A stretch of 64,000 bases of DNA from Pelagerythrobacter marinus (GCF_009827515.1 NZ_WTYO01000004.1:248001-312000); one strand, 5' to 3'; counted from the stretch's first letter, positions 7,775 through 16,674 are shown. Notes: a model not told the origin generated them from the letters alone. Translations and numbers: made by a program.

Positions 7775-9916
7775 ATGACGTTTCGCCCCGCCCTCACGGC
7801 CTCCGCCCTTGCGCTCGCCGCAGCCGCCACGCCCGCGCTCGCCCAGGAAAGCGCCCGGCAGAACGCGCAGGAGATCGTCGTCACCGCCCAGCGCGAGAAC
7901 GCGACCGAGGTGACCAACGGCGGCGACGCCGGTGTGCTGGGCAACAAGCACGCGGCCGACCTTGCCTTCTCTATCCGCAGCTTCGAAGAATCGCTGATCC
8001 TCAACCAGCAGCCGCTGACCCTGGGCGAAGTGCTGGAGAACGACCCGACCGTGCGGACCGGCTACGGCTTCGGCAATGCTTCGGAACTGTTCGTGATCCG
8101 CGGGTTCGCGCTCAACGGCGACGATGTCGGCGTGAACGGCCTCTACGGCGTCGCCCCGCGCCAGATCGTCGCGCCGGAACTCTATGGCAGCGTGCAGGTG
8201 CTGAACGGGGCGAGCGCGTTCCTCAACGGCGCGGCGCCGGGGGGATCGACGATCGGCGGATCGGTCAACCTCAAGCTCAAGCGCGCCGGGTACGACCCGC
8301 TGACGCGCGCGACGATCGGCTACAACGCGGATGCCCACTTCGGCGGCAGCTTCGACCTCGCCCGCCGGTTCGGCGCGAACGGCCAGTGGGGCCTGCGCGT
8401 CAACGGCGCCCATCGCGACGGGGAAACCGCGGTCGAGCGCGAGGACCGGCGCACGCAGGTGATCGGCGGCGCGCTCGATTACGACGGCGGCAGCTTCCGC
8501 GCCGCGCTCGACCTTGCCTACCAGCAGGTCCGCGTCGACTCGCTGCGCCCCAAGGTCACGCTCGGCGCGGGCCTCGCCGCCCTGCCCGCGGTGCCCGAAG
8601 CCAACGCGAACTATGCCCAGGACTTTGCCTATACCGAGATGCGCGACGTCTTCGGCACGCTGTCGCTCGAATGGGACATTGCCGACAACGCCCTGCTCTA
8701 CGCGAAGGCGGGCGCGCGCGACGGGCGGGAGGAAGGGCTCTACGCCGGGCTGACGATCGTCGACGCGGCGACGGGCGATGCCAATGGCACCGCGCTCTAC
8801 GTCCCCCGCACGGACAACAACGAGGCGGCGGAAGCCGGCATCCGCGTCGACCTGGGCGAGACGGTGACGCACGAGATCGTGTTCGGCGCCAGCGCGAGCT
8901 GGCAGACGAACCGCAATGCCTATGATTTCCGCTACGGACCGGGCTTCGCCGGCTATGCCACCAATCTCTATGACACGCCGCAGGTCGCCGTGCCCGCGTC
9001 CAGCCTCGTCGGCGGCGATCTCGACGATCCTTACCCGATCGCGAAAAGCCGGTTGTGGAGCGCCTTTGCCTCCGACACGATCGGCCTGTGGGATGACCGC
9101 GTGCTGATCACCGGCGGGCTGCGCCTGCAGACGATCCACAGCCGCGCCTACAGCTACTTCGGCGGGGGGCTGGAAACGGTCTACGACGACAGCGCCGTCA
9201 CCCCGGTCGCGGGAATCGTGGTCAAGCCGATCCCCTTCGTCTCGCTCTACGCCAACCGCATCGAGGCGCTGGAACAGGGCCCGACCGCACCACTCGAACC
9301 CGGGCTGGAAAACCCGGGCGAGATGCTCGCCCCGCGCAAGTCCACGCAGTACGAGGCGGGCGCCAAGCTGGCGCTGGGCCGGTTCCTTTACGCCGGGCTG
9401 GCGTTCTACGAGGTCGAGCGCCCGGGCGACGGCGCGGTGACCGGGCCCGGCGGAACGCTGCGCTACGGCTATGTCGGCCGCCAGCGCCATCGCGGGATCG
9501 AGTTCACCGTCAACGGCGAACCGGTAGAGGGACTGCGCCTGATCGCGGGCCTTTCGACGATCGACGCCGAGCGCGGCGACGGCGGCGAGGCGACGGGCGT
9601 GCCCGGCTTCGCGGCCAATGCCAACCTGGAATGGGACACGCCCTTCCTGCCCGGCCTGACGCTGACCGGGCGCATGACGCATACCGGCAAGCAGTGGGCC
9701 GATGCCGCGAACACCCTGCGCCTCGACGACTGGACCGTGTTCGATCTCGGCGCGCGTTACGTCGTCGTGGCCGGCGATCGCCCGGTGACCTTGCGCCTGA
9801 CGGTCGATAACGTGGCCGACACGCGGTACTGGGCCTCGGGCTACGACAGCTTCAGCCCGTCGCTGCTGCAAGGGCGGCCGCGCACGGTCAACGCCTCCGT
9901 CTCGGTCGATTTCTAG
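7775..9916 (+). CDS. TonB-dependent receptor, probable ferric-siderophore type
   Basis: Outer-membrane active transporter of 713 residues. Signal peptide 1-23 (cleavage after PALA), then a TonB-box-like stretch around QEIVVTAQREN. The plug domain has LGEVLENDPTV and FVIRGF, then a 22-strand barrel ending in aromatic Phe (SVSVDF). The start is ATG 7775, two bases after the previous stop; an upstream in-frame start at 7679 would overlap that gene and lose the signal peptide. Plug sequence, PepSY partner and upstream Fur-like box point to iron-siderophore uptake rather than sugar. The stop TAG is shared with the convergent alkB gene through one CTAG. Confidence 0.92.
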   Translation: MTFRPALTASALALAAAATPALAQESARQNAQEIVVTAQRENATEVTNGGDAGVLGNKHAADLAFSIRSFEESLILNQQPLTLGEVLENDPTVRTGYGFGNASELFVIRGFALNGDDVGVNGLYGVAPRQIVAPELYGSVQVLNGASAFLNGAAPGGSTIGGSVNLKLKRAGYDPLTRATIGYNADAHFGGSFDLARRFGANGQWGLRVNGAHRDGETAVEREDRRTQVIGGALDYDGGSFRAALDLAYQQVRVDSLRPKVTLGAGLAALPAVPEANANYAQDFAYTEMRDVFGTLSLEWDIADNALLYAKAGARDGREEGLYAGLTIVDAATGDANGTALYVPRTDNNEAAEAGIRVDLGETVTHEIVFGASASWQTNRNAYDFRYGPGFAGYATNLYDTPQVAVPASSLVGGDLDDPYPIAKSRLWSAFASDTIGLWDDRVLITGGLRLQTIHSRAYSYFGGGLETVYDDSAVTPVAGIVVKPIPFVSLYANRIEALEQGPTAPLEPGLENPGEMLAPRKSTQYEAGAKLALGRFLYAGLAFYEVERPGDGAVTGPGGTLRYGYVGRQRHRGIEFTVNGEPVEGLRLIAGLSTIDAERGDGGEATGVPGFAANANLEWDTPFLPGLTLTGRMTHTGKQWADAANTLRLDDWTVFDLGARYVVVAGDRPVTLRLTVDNVADTRYWASGYDSFSPSLLQGRPRTVNASVSVDF

Positions 9917-10476
9917 CGCAGGGTGCGCAGGGTGACCGAACGGCGCGTCGCCTCCATGGGGGCGATCGAATGCTCCCACTGCGCGCGCACTTCCCCCGAC
10001 AGGAGGTAGAGCGAGCGCGGCGGCAGTTCGACCCTGCGCCGTTCGAAACCCTGCGCGGTGCGGCGGCGCAGGCGCAGGACCGCGGGCGCCGACAGCGACA
10101 GGCCGATCACCTCGCCGTATTGCGGCCGGTCGCGGTGCCAGCCGATCCCCGCGCCGGGGTCGTACCGGATCACCAGCCCCTGCACGAAATCGCCCGCCGC
10201 GCGCCCGACCTGCGGGGCGAGCGCGTCGCGCGCGTCGGTCAGCCAGCCGGGCAATGGCGGCGCGGGCGCCAGCCGGCCGCGCTGGTAATCGTAGCCCGAT
10301 CCATAACTCGCGGTCAGCCGCTTGCCGCGCCACTGGCCGAAGCGGAAGGGTTCGAGCGGCGCGGCGTCGATCCGCCGTTCCAGCGCCCGTTCGGCCGCGC
10401 GGTCCACCGCGTCTTCGACCAGGCGCAGCCCGGGCACGGCCGGAGAGGAGGCGAAGAGGTCGATCTGCCGCGGCAT
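9913..10476 (-). CDS. alkB: AlkB-family Fe(II)/2-oxoglutarate dioxygenase
   Basis: Oxidative demethylase that removes alkyl lesions from nucleic acids (AlkB/ALKBH2-like), 187 residues. The iron triad is visible as His114-x-Asp116 (WHRDRP) and His169 (WEHS); the 2-oxoglutarate-binding Arg lies in the RRSVTLR segment at the C terminus. Start is ATG 10476, where the family's N terminus (DLF...LPGL-like) begins. The same frame stays open to 10920 but crosses the divergent yjbQ gene. Only 18 bp separate this start from that of yjbQ. The stop codon shares CTAG 9913-9916 with the TonB receptor. Confidence 0.9.
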   Translation of the reverse strand: MPRQIDLFASSPAVPGLRLVEDAVDRAAERALERRIDAAPLEPFRFGQWRGKRLTASYGSGYDYQRGRLAPAPPLPGWLTDARDALAPQVGRAAGDFVQGLVIRYDPGAGIGWHRDRPQYGEVIGLSLSAPAVLRLRRRTAQGFERRRVELPPRSLYLLSGEVRAQWEHSIAPMEATRRSVTLRTLR

Positions 10477-10477
10477 C

Positions 10478-10493
10478 GGCCCTATATGGGGCC
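10478..10493. promoter_or_regulatory. Inverted repeat between divergent alkB and yjbQ starts
   Basis: GGCCC-TATATG-GGGCC forms a perfect 5-bp inverted repeat filling almost all of the 18 bp between the two start codons. The central TATA could act as a bidirectional -10 element. In that case both transcripts would begin at or next to their start codons, i.e. be leaderless. Inference from spacing. Confidence 0.35.
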
Positions 10494-10494
10494 C

Positions 10495-10911
10495 ATGCGG
10501 CACCACGCCACCACGTTCGCTTTCGATACGGAAGGGCCCGGGATGCGCGACATCACCGCGCCTGTGGCCGACTGGCTCGCCGGCACCGGGGTGACGACCG
10601 GCCTGCTCACGGCCTTCTGCCGCCATACCTCGGCCTCGCTCCTGATCAACGAGAACGCCGCGCGGGCGGTGCAGGGCGACATCCTGCGATGGCTCGACCG
10701 GCTCGCCCCGCAAGGCGCGCACTACGATCACGACGACGAGGGGCCCGACGACATGCCGGCCCACCTGAAGACCGCGCTCACCGGGGCCAGCCACGCGATC
10801 CCGGTGATCGAGGGGCGGCTGGCGCTGGGTACCTGGCAGGGCCTTTTCCTCGTCGAACACCGCGCGCGGCCCCACCGGCGCCACGTCGCCCTGCACCTCG
10901 CCGGCGACTAG
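10495..10911 (+). CDS. yjbQ: YjbQ family protein (UPF0047)
   Basis: Small single-domain protein of 138 residues of the UPF0047/YjbQ family, for which weak thiamine-phosphate-synthase-like activity has been reported in E. coli; true role uncertain. Hallmarks are CRHTSASLLINEN (43-55), the metal-site His cluster with HYDHDDEG, and the signature GRLALGTWQGLFLVEH near the end. Start ATG 10495 fits the family's N terminus; ATG 10486 would add three residues. No Shine-Dalgarno fits in the 18 bp to the divergent alkB start. Confidence 0.9.
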   Translation: MRHHATTFAFDTEGPGMRDITAPVADWLAGTGVTTGLLTAFCRHTSASLLINENAARAVQGDILRWLDRLAPQGAHYDHDDEGPDDMPAHLKTALTGASHAIPVIEGRLALGTWQGLFLVEHRARPHRRHVALHLAGD

Positions 10912-10946
10912 GCGAAACATACCGGCCGGTCCGGCGTATCTTGGGC

Positions 10947-11756
10947 ATGGCCATTTCGATCGACCTTTCCTTCGCCTTCCGCATGGAGCAGCCGACCGAC
11001 GTCCTGCTCCAGTTCGAGGCGGCGCCCATTCCCGAGCAGAGGCTGCTCGAAACCGACACCCGGGCGACGAAAGGCGCCCATTTCGCGCGCATTCCGGCGC
11101 AGGACGCGATCGGCGAACGGGTCTGGATCCGGGCCGAGGGGCGGTACGAGGTGACCTATCGCGCGACGGTCGCGGTCGAGCGGATGCAGGCGGACATCGC
11201 CGGGCTCGAACGCCTGCCCCCGCACGAGCTGCCGGGCGAAACGGTGCAGTACCTGTTCGATTCGCGCTATTGCCCGGCCGACCGGTTCCAGTCGTTCGTG
11301 GAGGCGGAGTTCGGCCGCAGCCGCGGCGGCGCGCGGATCGCGGCGATCCGCGACTGGATCGCCGGCAACTTCGCCTATGCGCCCGGTTCCAGCACGTCGA
11401 ACACGACCGGGCTGGACAGCTTCATCGAACGGCGCGGGATCTGCCGCGACTATGCCCATGTCACGATCATGCTGGCGCGCGCCTCGGGCGTTCCCGCGCG
11501 CTTCGTCAGCTGTTTCGCGCCCGGCGTGACGCCGCAGGATTTCCACGCCGTGGCCGAAGTGTTCCTGACCGATCCGACCACCCCGGGCGGCGGGGCCTGG
11601 TACCTGGTCGACGCGACCGACATGGCCCGCGCGGACGAGATCGTGAAGATCGGGGTCGGGCGCGACGCGGCCGACGTCAGCTTCATGACCAGCTTCGGCC
11701 CGACCGAGTTCATCGACAAGGCCGTGCAGGTAGGGCGCACGGCCGGGGGCGAGTGA
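10947..11756 (+). CDS. Transglutaminase-like cysteine protease family protein
   Basis: Cytoplasmic 269-residue protein with an N-terminal bacterial transglutaminase-like beta domain (about 1-100) and a C-terminal transglut_core domain. The papain-like triad is visible: Cys166 (RRGICRDYAH), His200 (QDFHAVAEV) and Asp222 (YLVDATD). No signal peptide. Proteins of this kind are common in alphaproteobacteria and are thought to be peptidases or amide hydrolases; the substrate is unknown. The stop codon is the first part of the 18-bp motif preceding glk. Confidence 0.87.
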   Translation: MAISIDLSFAFRMEQPTDVLLQFEAAPIPEQRLLETDTRATKGAHFARIPAQDAIGERVWIRAEGRYEVTYRATVAVERMQADIAGLERLPPHELPGETVQYLFDSRYCPADRFQSFVEAEFGRSRGGARIAAIRDWIAGNFAYAPGSSTSNTTGLDSFIERRGICRDYAHVTIMLARASGVPARFVSCFAPGVTPQDFHAVAEVFLTDPTTPGGGAWYLVDATDMARADEIVKIGVGRDAADVSFMTSFGPTEFIDKAVQVGRTAGGE

Positions 11757-11771
11757 ATATGTATGCGATGC
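11754..11771 (+). promoter_or_regulatory. Shared 18-bp motif upstream of glk
   Basis: TGAATATGTATGCGATGC is identical to 16735-16752 in front of zwf. It begins 79 nt before the glk ATG (78 nt for zwf). A CTAG follows 23-24 nt after the motif in both places, then similar CAGGC..G.CGAG sequence. The layout suggests an activator or extended promoter element just upstream of a -35 region and a common -10 around CTGCTAG. It is not a clear palindrome. Confidence 0.6.
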
Positions 11772-11832
11772 GTGGGCAGGGCGCGATCGTGCTGCTAGCA
11801 GGCCGGCGAGGGGAAGCTCCGGGAGGATAGCG

Positions 11833-12810
11833 ATGGAACTCGTCGTAGTGGACATCGGCGGCACGCATGCGCGGTTCGCGATCGCGACCGTAGAGGCGAA
11901 CGGTGCGATCGCGCTGAGCGAGCCGGAAACGCTGCACACCGAAGACCACGCCAGCTTCCAGACCGCGTGGGAGGATTTCCGCGAACGGCGCGGCGGCACC
12001 CTGCCCGATGCGGTCAGCATGGCGATCGCCGGCCCGGTGAGCGACGACATCATCCGCTTCACCAACAACCCGTGGATCATCCGCCCGCCGCTGGTGAAAT
12101 CGAAGCTGGGCGTCGGACGCTACACGATCGTCAACGATTTCGCCGCGGTCGCCCATGCCGTCGCGCGCGCGCCGGACGACCAGTTCCTCCACCTCACCGG
12201 CCCCGACGGGCCGCTGGGCGGCGAAGGCACGATCACCGTGCTCGGCCCCGGCACCGGCCTCGGCGTGGCGCACCTGTGGCGCTCGGGCGACGGCTACCGC
12301 GTCCAGGCGACCGAAGGGGGGCACATCGACTTCGCCCCGCTCGATTCGATCGAGGACGCGATCCTGGCCCGCCTGCGCCGGCGCCATCGCCGCGTCTCGG
12401 TGGAACGGGTGGTCTCGGGCCCCGCGATCGTGGACATCTACCAGACGCTCGCGGCGATGGAGCGGCGGACGGTGCCCGAATACGACGACGTCGAGATCTG
12501 GACCCGCGGGATGCAGGGCGACGACAGCCTCGCCGCCGCGGCGGTGGACCGGTTCTGCCTCTCGCTCGGCTCGGTCGCCGGCGACATGGCGCTGGCCCAG
12601 GGCGGTTTTGCCGGCGTGGTGATCGCCGGCGGGCTGGGGTACCGCATCCGCGACACCCTGCCCGCATCCGGCTTTGCCGAGCGATTCCGGGCCAAAGGCC
12701 GGTTCGCCGGGCTGATGGCCGAGATTCCCGTCAAACTCATCGTTCACCCCCAACCGGGGCTTTACGGCGCGGCGGCAGCGTTCGTCGCGGAACATGGAGA
12801 AACGGCATGA
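11833..12810 (+). CDS. glk: Glucokinase (E. coli Glk type)
   Basis: ATP-dependent phosphorylation of glucose to glucose-6-phosphate, feeding the zwf-edd-eda pathway encoded 4 kb away. 325 residues, PF02685 type: phosphate-binding VVDIGGTHARFA at the N terminus, catalytic Asp102 in VNDFAA, LGPGTGLGVA (137-146) and glucose-contacting EGGH (161-164). GGGAGGA ribosome binding site at good spacing. The stop overlaps the start of the PEP-carboxylase-like gene (ATGA), so the two are translated together. The upstream 18-bp motif shared with zwf suggests common control. Confidence 0.95.
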   Translation: MELVVVDIGGTHARFAIATVEANGAIALSEPETLHTEDHASFQTAWEDFRERRGGTLPDAVSMAIAGPVSDDIIRFTNNPWIIRPPLVKSKLGVGRYTIVNDFAAVAHAVARAPDDQFLHLTGPDGPLGGEGTITVLGPGTGLGVAHLWRSGDGYRVQATEGGHIDFAPLDSIEDAILARLRRRHRRVSVERVVSGPAIVDIYQTLAAMERRTVPEYDDVEIWTRGMQGDDSLAAAAVDRFCLSLGSVAGDMALAQGGFAGVVIAGGLGYRIRDTLPASGFAERFRAKGRFAGLMAEIPVKLIVHPQPGLYGAAAAFVAEHGETA

Positions 12811-15587
12811 AGACCGTGGCCGAACTGACCGAACGCCTTGGCGCGCTGCACCGGCAGACGCAGGAAACGCCGCTGTTCAACCCGGTATTCCAGCTCGCGC
12901 TCGATCTCTCGCGCTCGCTCGAAGCGGGCGAGATCGATCTCGCCGCGATAGAGGGCATGATCGCCGAGCTCGAGTGCGAGGCGCTGATGACCCGCGCCGG
13001 GCGCCTGCGCCGGTTGGTCGCCCCGGTCGCGCCGGCCGAGAACGAGGCGGCGATCGAAGGCTGCCTGGACAGCGGCGATTTCGACGCCTTCCGCGCGGCC
13101 TGGGAAAACCCGCAGCTCCACGCGGTCTTCACCGCCCACCCGACCTTCCTCCTCCCCCCGGCCCAGTCCGAAGCCGTGGCGACGGCCGCCGCGTCGGAGG
13201 GCGAGATCGACGAAACCGCCTGCGCGATCCCGGCCGAGCGCCCGGCGATCACGCTCGCCTTCGAACATCGCCAGGCCATGGCCGCGATGGCCCGCGGGCA
13301 GGACGCGCGCGACCGGATCGTCGCGCGGCTGCTGGACGCGGCGCGCGAACGCTGGCCCGACCGGTGGCACGAATTCGCCCCGCTGCCGTTCCGCTTCGCG
13401 ACCTGGGTCGGCTACGACATGGACGGGCGGACCGACATCGGCTGGCACACCTCGATCGGCTTCCGCCTCGCGGAAAAGGCCGAGCGCCTGGCCCGCTATG
13501 CCGAAAGCCTCGCCGCGATCGACGACGGGCACGCGCTGCTCGAAACGCTGCGCGCCGCGCGCGATCACACGGCCGAGTGCGCGGGCCTGTTCGCCGAGCC
13601 GCTCGACGATCCGGCCGCGCTTTCGGCCGCGGCCAACCGCCTGACGGCGGACGATCCGGCCAAGCTGCTGTCGCTCGAACCGCTGGTCGAGCGGCTGGAG
13701 AGCGAGGCACGCGAAGCGGGCGGCGAACGCGCGGTCGCGCTGAAGACCCTCGCCGCGGCAATGCGCGCCGACGGGCTGGGCATGGGCGGCATCCATTTCC
13801 GGGTCAATGCCAAGCAGCTGCACAACGCGATCCGCCGGCGCCTCGACGAAGCCGGCCTGACGGTGGACCTCGCCAGCCAGGGCGCGCTCGGCACGCTGCG
13901 CGACCTGATCGCCGGGGCGGAGCCACTGCGCAGCAATTTCGCCGCCCTCGCGATCGAGAGCTCGACCGCGATCCGCCAGTTCCTGGCCATGGCCCAGATC
14001 CTGCGCCACATCGACGCCGACGCGCCGATCCGCATGTTGATCGCCGAGTGCGAGCAGCCGGCCACCGTGCTCGCCGCGGTCTATTTCGCGCGCCTTTTCG
14101 GGGTCGAGGACAAAGTCGACGTATCGCCCCTGTTCGAGACCGAGACCGCGCTGGAACACGGCGGGCGCTTCCTCGACGCCCTGCTGGCGGACGATATCTA
14201 CCGCGACTATGCCCGCCGCCGCGGGCGCGTGTGCATCCAGACCGGCTTTTCCGATGCCGGCCGGTTCGTCGGCCAGATCCCCGCCAGCCTCGCGATCGAG
14301 CGGCTCCAGGGCCGGCTGGCAGAAGCGATGGCCGCCAATGGCCTGACCGATGTCGCCGCGCTGATCTTCGACACGCACGGCGAATCGATGGGCCGCGGCG
14401 CCCACCCGGGCGGGTTCGCCGACCGGCTCGAATGGCCGCTGAGCCCCTGGGCCCGGCGCCGCTTCGCGCGCGCGGGCATCCGGCTGGAGCCCGAGGTGAG
14501 CTTCCAGGGCGGCGACGGGTACCTGTTCTTCGCCAATCCCGAACTGGCGCTGGCGACCCTGACCCGGATCGCCCAGCTGCGCCCGGCCGAGACCGCGGCC
14601 GGGGCCCCGGCGGACCCGTTCTATCGCCGGACCGACCTCAGCCTCGATTTCTACCGCGCGATCCGCGATCACCAGAACGAGCACCTGGAAAGCGCGACGT
14701 ATTCGCGCGCGGTCACCGCCTTCGGCCTCGGCCTGCTGAACGCCACCGGCAGCCGGGTCTCGCGCCGCCAGTCCGATCTCTCGTCCGACCGCGAGATGAG
14801 CCTGCGCCAGATCCGCGCGATCCCGCACAACGCGATCCTCCAGCAGCTTGGCTATCCGGTCAACGTGATCGCCGGCTTCGGCAGCGCGGCGGAAGGCAAC
14901 CGCGAGGAAATCGCCGCGCTCCTGGCCGACAGCGCGCGGGGGCGGCAGATGGTCCGGCTGGTGCGCGCATCGAACGCGCTGGCCAGCATCAAGACGGTCG
15001 CCGCCTTCGGCGAGCTGTACAACTCCGCCTACTGGGCCAGCCGGACCTATCGCGGGACCGAGCGCGACCTGGCCGAGCCGTGCGCGGCGCTCGCCGAATA
15101 CCTGGTCAAGGACGATCGCGCCGGCGTGTTCCGGCGGCTGGCCTCGCGCCTGCGGATCGATGCGCTGAAACTGCACCAGCTGCTCGATCTCCTGCCCGAC
15201 GAGGCGCCGATCGAGAACCGCGAGGACGTGCGCCGCCGGATCGGCGTGCTCCAGGCCCTGCGCCTCGCCCTGCTGCAGCACATGTTCCTGCGCGCCGTCT
15301 CGGTGCCGGCCTTCAGCCGCGCCAACGACATCAGCCGGCGCGACGTGATCGAGATGGTCCTGACCCTGCGGGTCGAAGACGCGCTGGCCCAGTTGCGCCG
15401 CGCCTTCCCGACGCGTTTCCCGGGGCCGTCCGACTACGTTCTCGACGAACCGTCCGACTACCCGGATCACGGCGCCGGCGGCTACGCGGCGATCGAGGCG
15501 GAGTTCATCGCCCCGATCGAGCGCGCGCACGCGCTGAACCTGCGGATCGCGACCGCGATTGCCAACGAGTTCGGCGCCCACGGCTAG
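12807..15587 (+). CDS. Divergent phosphoenolpyruvate-carboxylase-like protein
   Basis: 926-residue protein with the length and several landmarks of PEP carboxylase, which adds bicarbonate to PEP to make oxaloacetate. Recognisable: TAHPT (109-113, catalytic His111), GYDMDG (202-207, where the family has GGDRDG), metal-ligand candidates Glu414 (AECEQ) and Asp483 (GFSDAG), and His524/Arg530 in THGESMGRGAHPGG. Deviations: TAHPTE is TAHPTF, FHGRGG has lost its first Arg and Gly, the Lys of the SDSxKDAG loop is missing, and the C terminus is not the usual NTG. Cotranscribed with glk (ATGA overlap). It may be a divergent enzyme or a non-catalytic or regulatory homologue; family membership is likely, activity uncertain. 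Confidence 0.75.
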   Translation: MKTVAELTERLGALHRQTQETPLFNPVFQLALDLSRSLEAGEIDLAAIEGMIAELECEALMTRAGRLRRLVAPVAPAENEAAIEGCLDSGDFDAFRAAWENPQLHAVFTAHPTFLLPPAQSEAVATAAASEGEIDETACAIPAERPAITLAFEHRQAMAAMARGQDARDRIVARLLDAARERWPDRWHEFAPLPFRFATWVGYDMDGRTDIGWHTSIGFRLAEKAERLARYAESLAAIDDGHALLETLRAARDHTAECAGLFAEPLDDPAALSAAANRLTADDPAKLLSLEPLVERLESEAREAGGERAVALKTLAAAMRADGLGMGGIHFRVNAKQLHNAIRRRLDEAGLTVDLASQGALGTLRDLIAGAEPLRSNFAALAIESSTAIRQFLAMAQILRHIDADAPIRMLIAECEQPATVLAAVYFARLFGVEDKVDVSPLFETETALEHGGRFLDALLADDIYRDYARRRGRVCIQTGFSDAGRFVGQIPASLAIERLQGRLAEAMAANGLTDVAALIFDTHGESMGRGAHPGGFADRLEWPLSPWARRRFARAGIRLEPEVSFQGGDGYLFFANPELALATLTRIAQLRPAETAAGAPADPFYRRTDLSLDFYRAIRDHQNEHLESATYSRAVTAFGLGLLNATGSRVSRRQSDLSSDREMSLRQIRAIPHNAILQQLGYPVNVIAGFGSAAEGNREEIAALLADSARGRQMVRLVRASNALASIKTVAAFGELYNSAYWASRTYRGTERDLAEPCAALAEYLVKDDRAGVFRRLASRLRIDALKLHQLLDLLPDEAPIENREDVRRRIGVLQALRLALLQHMFLRAVSVPAFSRANDISRRDVIEMVLTLRVEDALAQLRRAFPTRFPGPSDYVLDEPSDYPDHGAGGYAAIEAEFIAPIERAHALNLRIATAIANEFGAHG

Positions 15588-15600
15588 GCGGCCCGCGCCG

Positions 15601-15639
15601 CCCCCGGGAAAACGGCACCTGCGGGAAACGGCACCCGGG
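15601..15639. repeat. Direct repeat inside an inverted CCCGGG pair, ppc-like/lacI junction
   Basis: Two near-identical direct repeats, GGGAAAACGGCACC (15606-15619) and GGGAAACGGCACC (15623-15635), lie between CCCGGG at 15603-15608 and CCCGGG at 15634-15639, which can pair with each other. The element fills the 58-nt gap between two convergent genes and may help terminate transcription. No T-run follows. Confidence 0.4.
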
Positions 15640-15645
15640 CCGGCG

Positions 15646-16674
15646 CTAGCGCGCCGTGCTGCCCCTGGCGACGAGCGAGACCGGCACCCGGCGGCGGCCC
15701 TCGGCCTCCTGCTCGCCGTTGCCCAGCACGGCATCGATCAGCAGCCCGCCCGCCGCGGCGGCATCGGGCGCGATCGTCGTCAGCGGCGGCCGGCTGTAGC
15801 GGGTGGCGGGCAAGTCGTCGAAACCCACCAGCCCCACTTCGCCGGGCACCGACACCCCGCGCCGCGCCAGTTCCTCCAGCGCGCCGAGCGCCATCGCGTC
15901 GCAGGCGGCGAAGATCGCGTCTCCCCTGCCGCCGCCCGCCAGGTAGCGGGCGCAGGCTTCCGCCCCTTCCTCCTCGCGCGTGGCGCCTTCGCGCGTCGCG
16001 ATCAGGCTGGGGTTGAGGCCGGCGGCGCGCATCGCCTCGCAATACCCCTCGTACCGCTCGGCGAACTGGTGCTGGGCGGAATCGATCGCGCCCAGGAAGC
16101 ACGGCGCCCGGTATCCGCGCGCCAGCAGGTGTTCGACCGCGAGGCGCCCGGCGGCGCGGTTGTCCGACCGCACCCACTCGAGGTCCTCGAACGGCGATCC
16201 CCAGTAGGCGACGTTGCGATCGGCGCTCTCCAGCTTGCGGAAATAGTCCCAGGCCGCGCGGTTGGTCGTCGTGCCGATAACGACCAGCCCGTCGGCCCAG
16301 CCGCGTTCCTCGTAATGGCCGAAAAGATCCTCTTCCCGCGCCTGGAACGACACCAGCGTCTCGAACCCGCGTTCCGAGGCGGCCAGGCAGACGCTGCCCA
16401 GCAGCATGTAGGAAAACGGGTTGATGTCGGCCGCGCCCTGCCCCGGGCGGCAGATCACGACCACCGCGATCGTGCCGGTCGATCCGCGCCGCAGCCGCGC
16501 CGCGCGCTCGTCGACGAAATAGCCGATTTCCTCCGCCGCGCGCAGGACGCGGGCGCGCGTCGCCTCGGTAATCACTTCCGACCCGGCGAGGGCGCGCGAG
16601 ACCGTGGACTGGCTCACGCCCGCCCGTTCCGCGACGTCGATCGACGTCGGCCGCCTTTTCGTTCGCGTATCCAT
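15646..16674 (-). CDS. LacI-family transcriptional regulator (ED cluster)
   Basis: Repressor-type regulator of 342 residues with an N-terminal LacI helix-turn-helix (TSIDVAERAGVSQSTVSRAL, about 10-29) and a periplasmic-binding-protein-like effector domain. Two ATGs are possible; 16674 is preferred because GAGAGG lies just upstream, while 16689 would add MGERS. It is divergent from zwf and convergent to the ppc-like gene, placed between the two sugar operons, so control of zwf-edd-eda and/or glk is likely. The effector is unknown; a sugar or sugar phosphate is the family expectation. No perfect LacI-type palindrome is visible in the lacI-zwf gap. Confidence 0.88.
   Translation of the reverse strand: MDTRTKRRPTSIDVAERAGVSQSTVSRALAGSEVITEATRARVLRAAEEIGYFVDERAARLRRGSTGTIAVVVICRPGQGAADINPFSYMLLGSVCLAASERGFETLVSFQAREEDLFGHYEERGWADGLVVIGTTTNRAAWDYFRKLESADRNVAYWGSPFEDLEWVRSDNRAAGRLAVEHLLARGYRAPCFLGAIDSAQHQFAERYEGYCEAMRAAGLNPSLIATREGATREEEGAEACARYLAGGGRGDAIFAACDAMALGALEELARRGVSVPGEVGLVGFDDLPATRYSRPPLTTIAPDAAAAGGLLIDAVLGNGEQEAEGRRRVPVSLVARGSTAR

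Noticed and set aside
6341-10333. 1330-codon open frame on the minus strand
   Set aside because: Antisense to the PepSY and TonB receptor genes, which have clear families. Composition is dominated by Arg/Ala/Gly/Asp as expected from a high-G+C third position read backwards; no domain is recognisable.
12762-15734. 990-codon open frame on the minus strand
   Set aside because: Antisense to the PEP-carboxylase-like gene; repetitive Arg/Gly/Val/Ala content and no recognisable motif.
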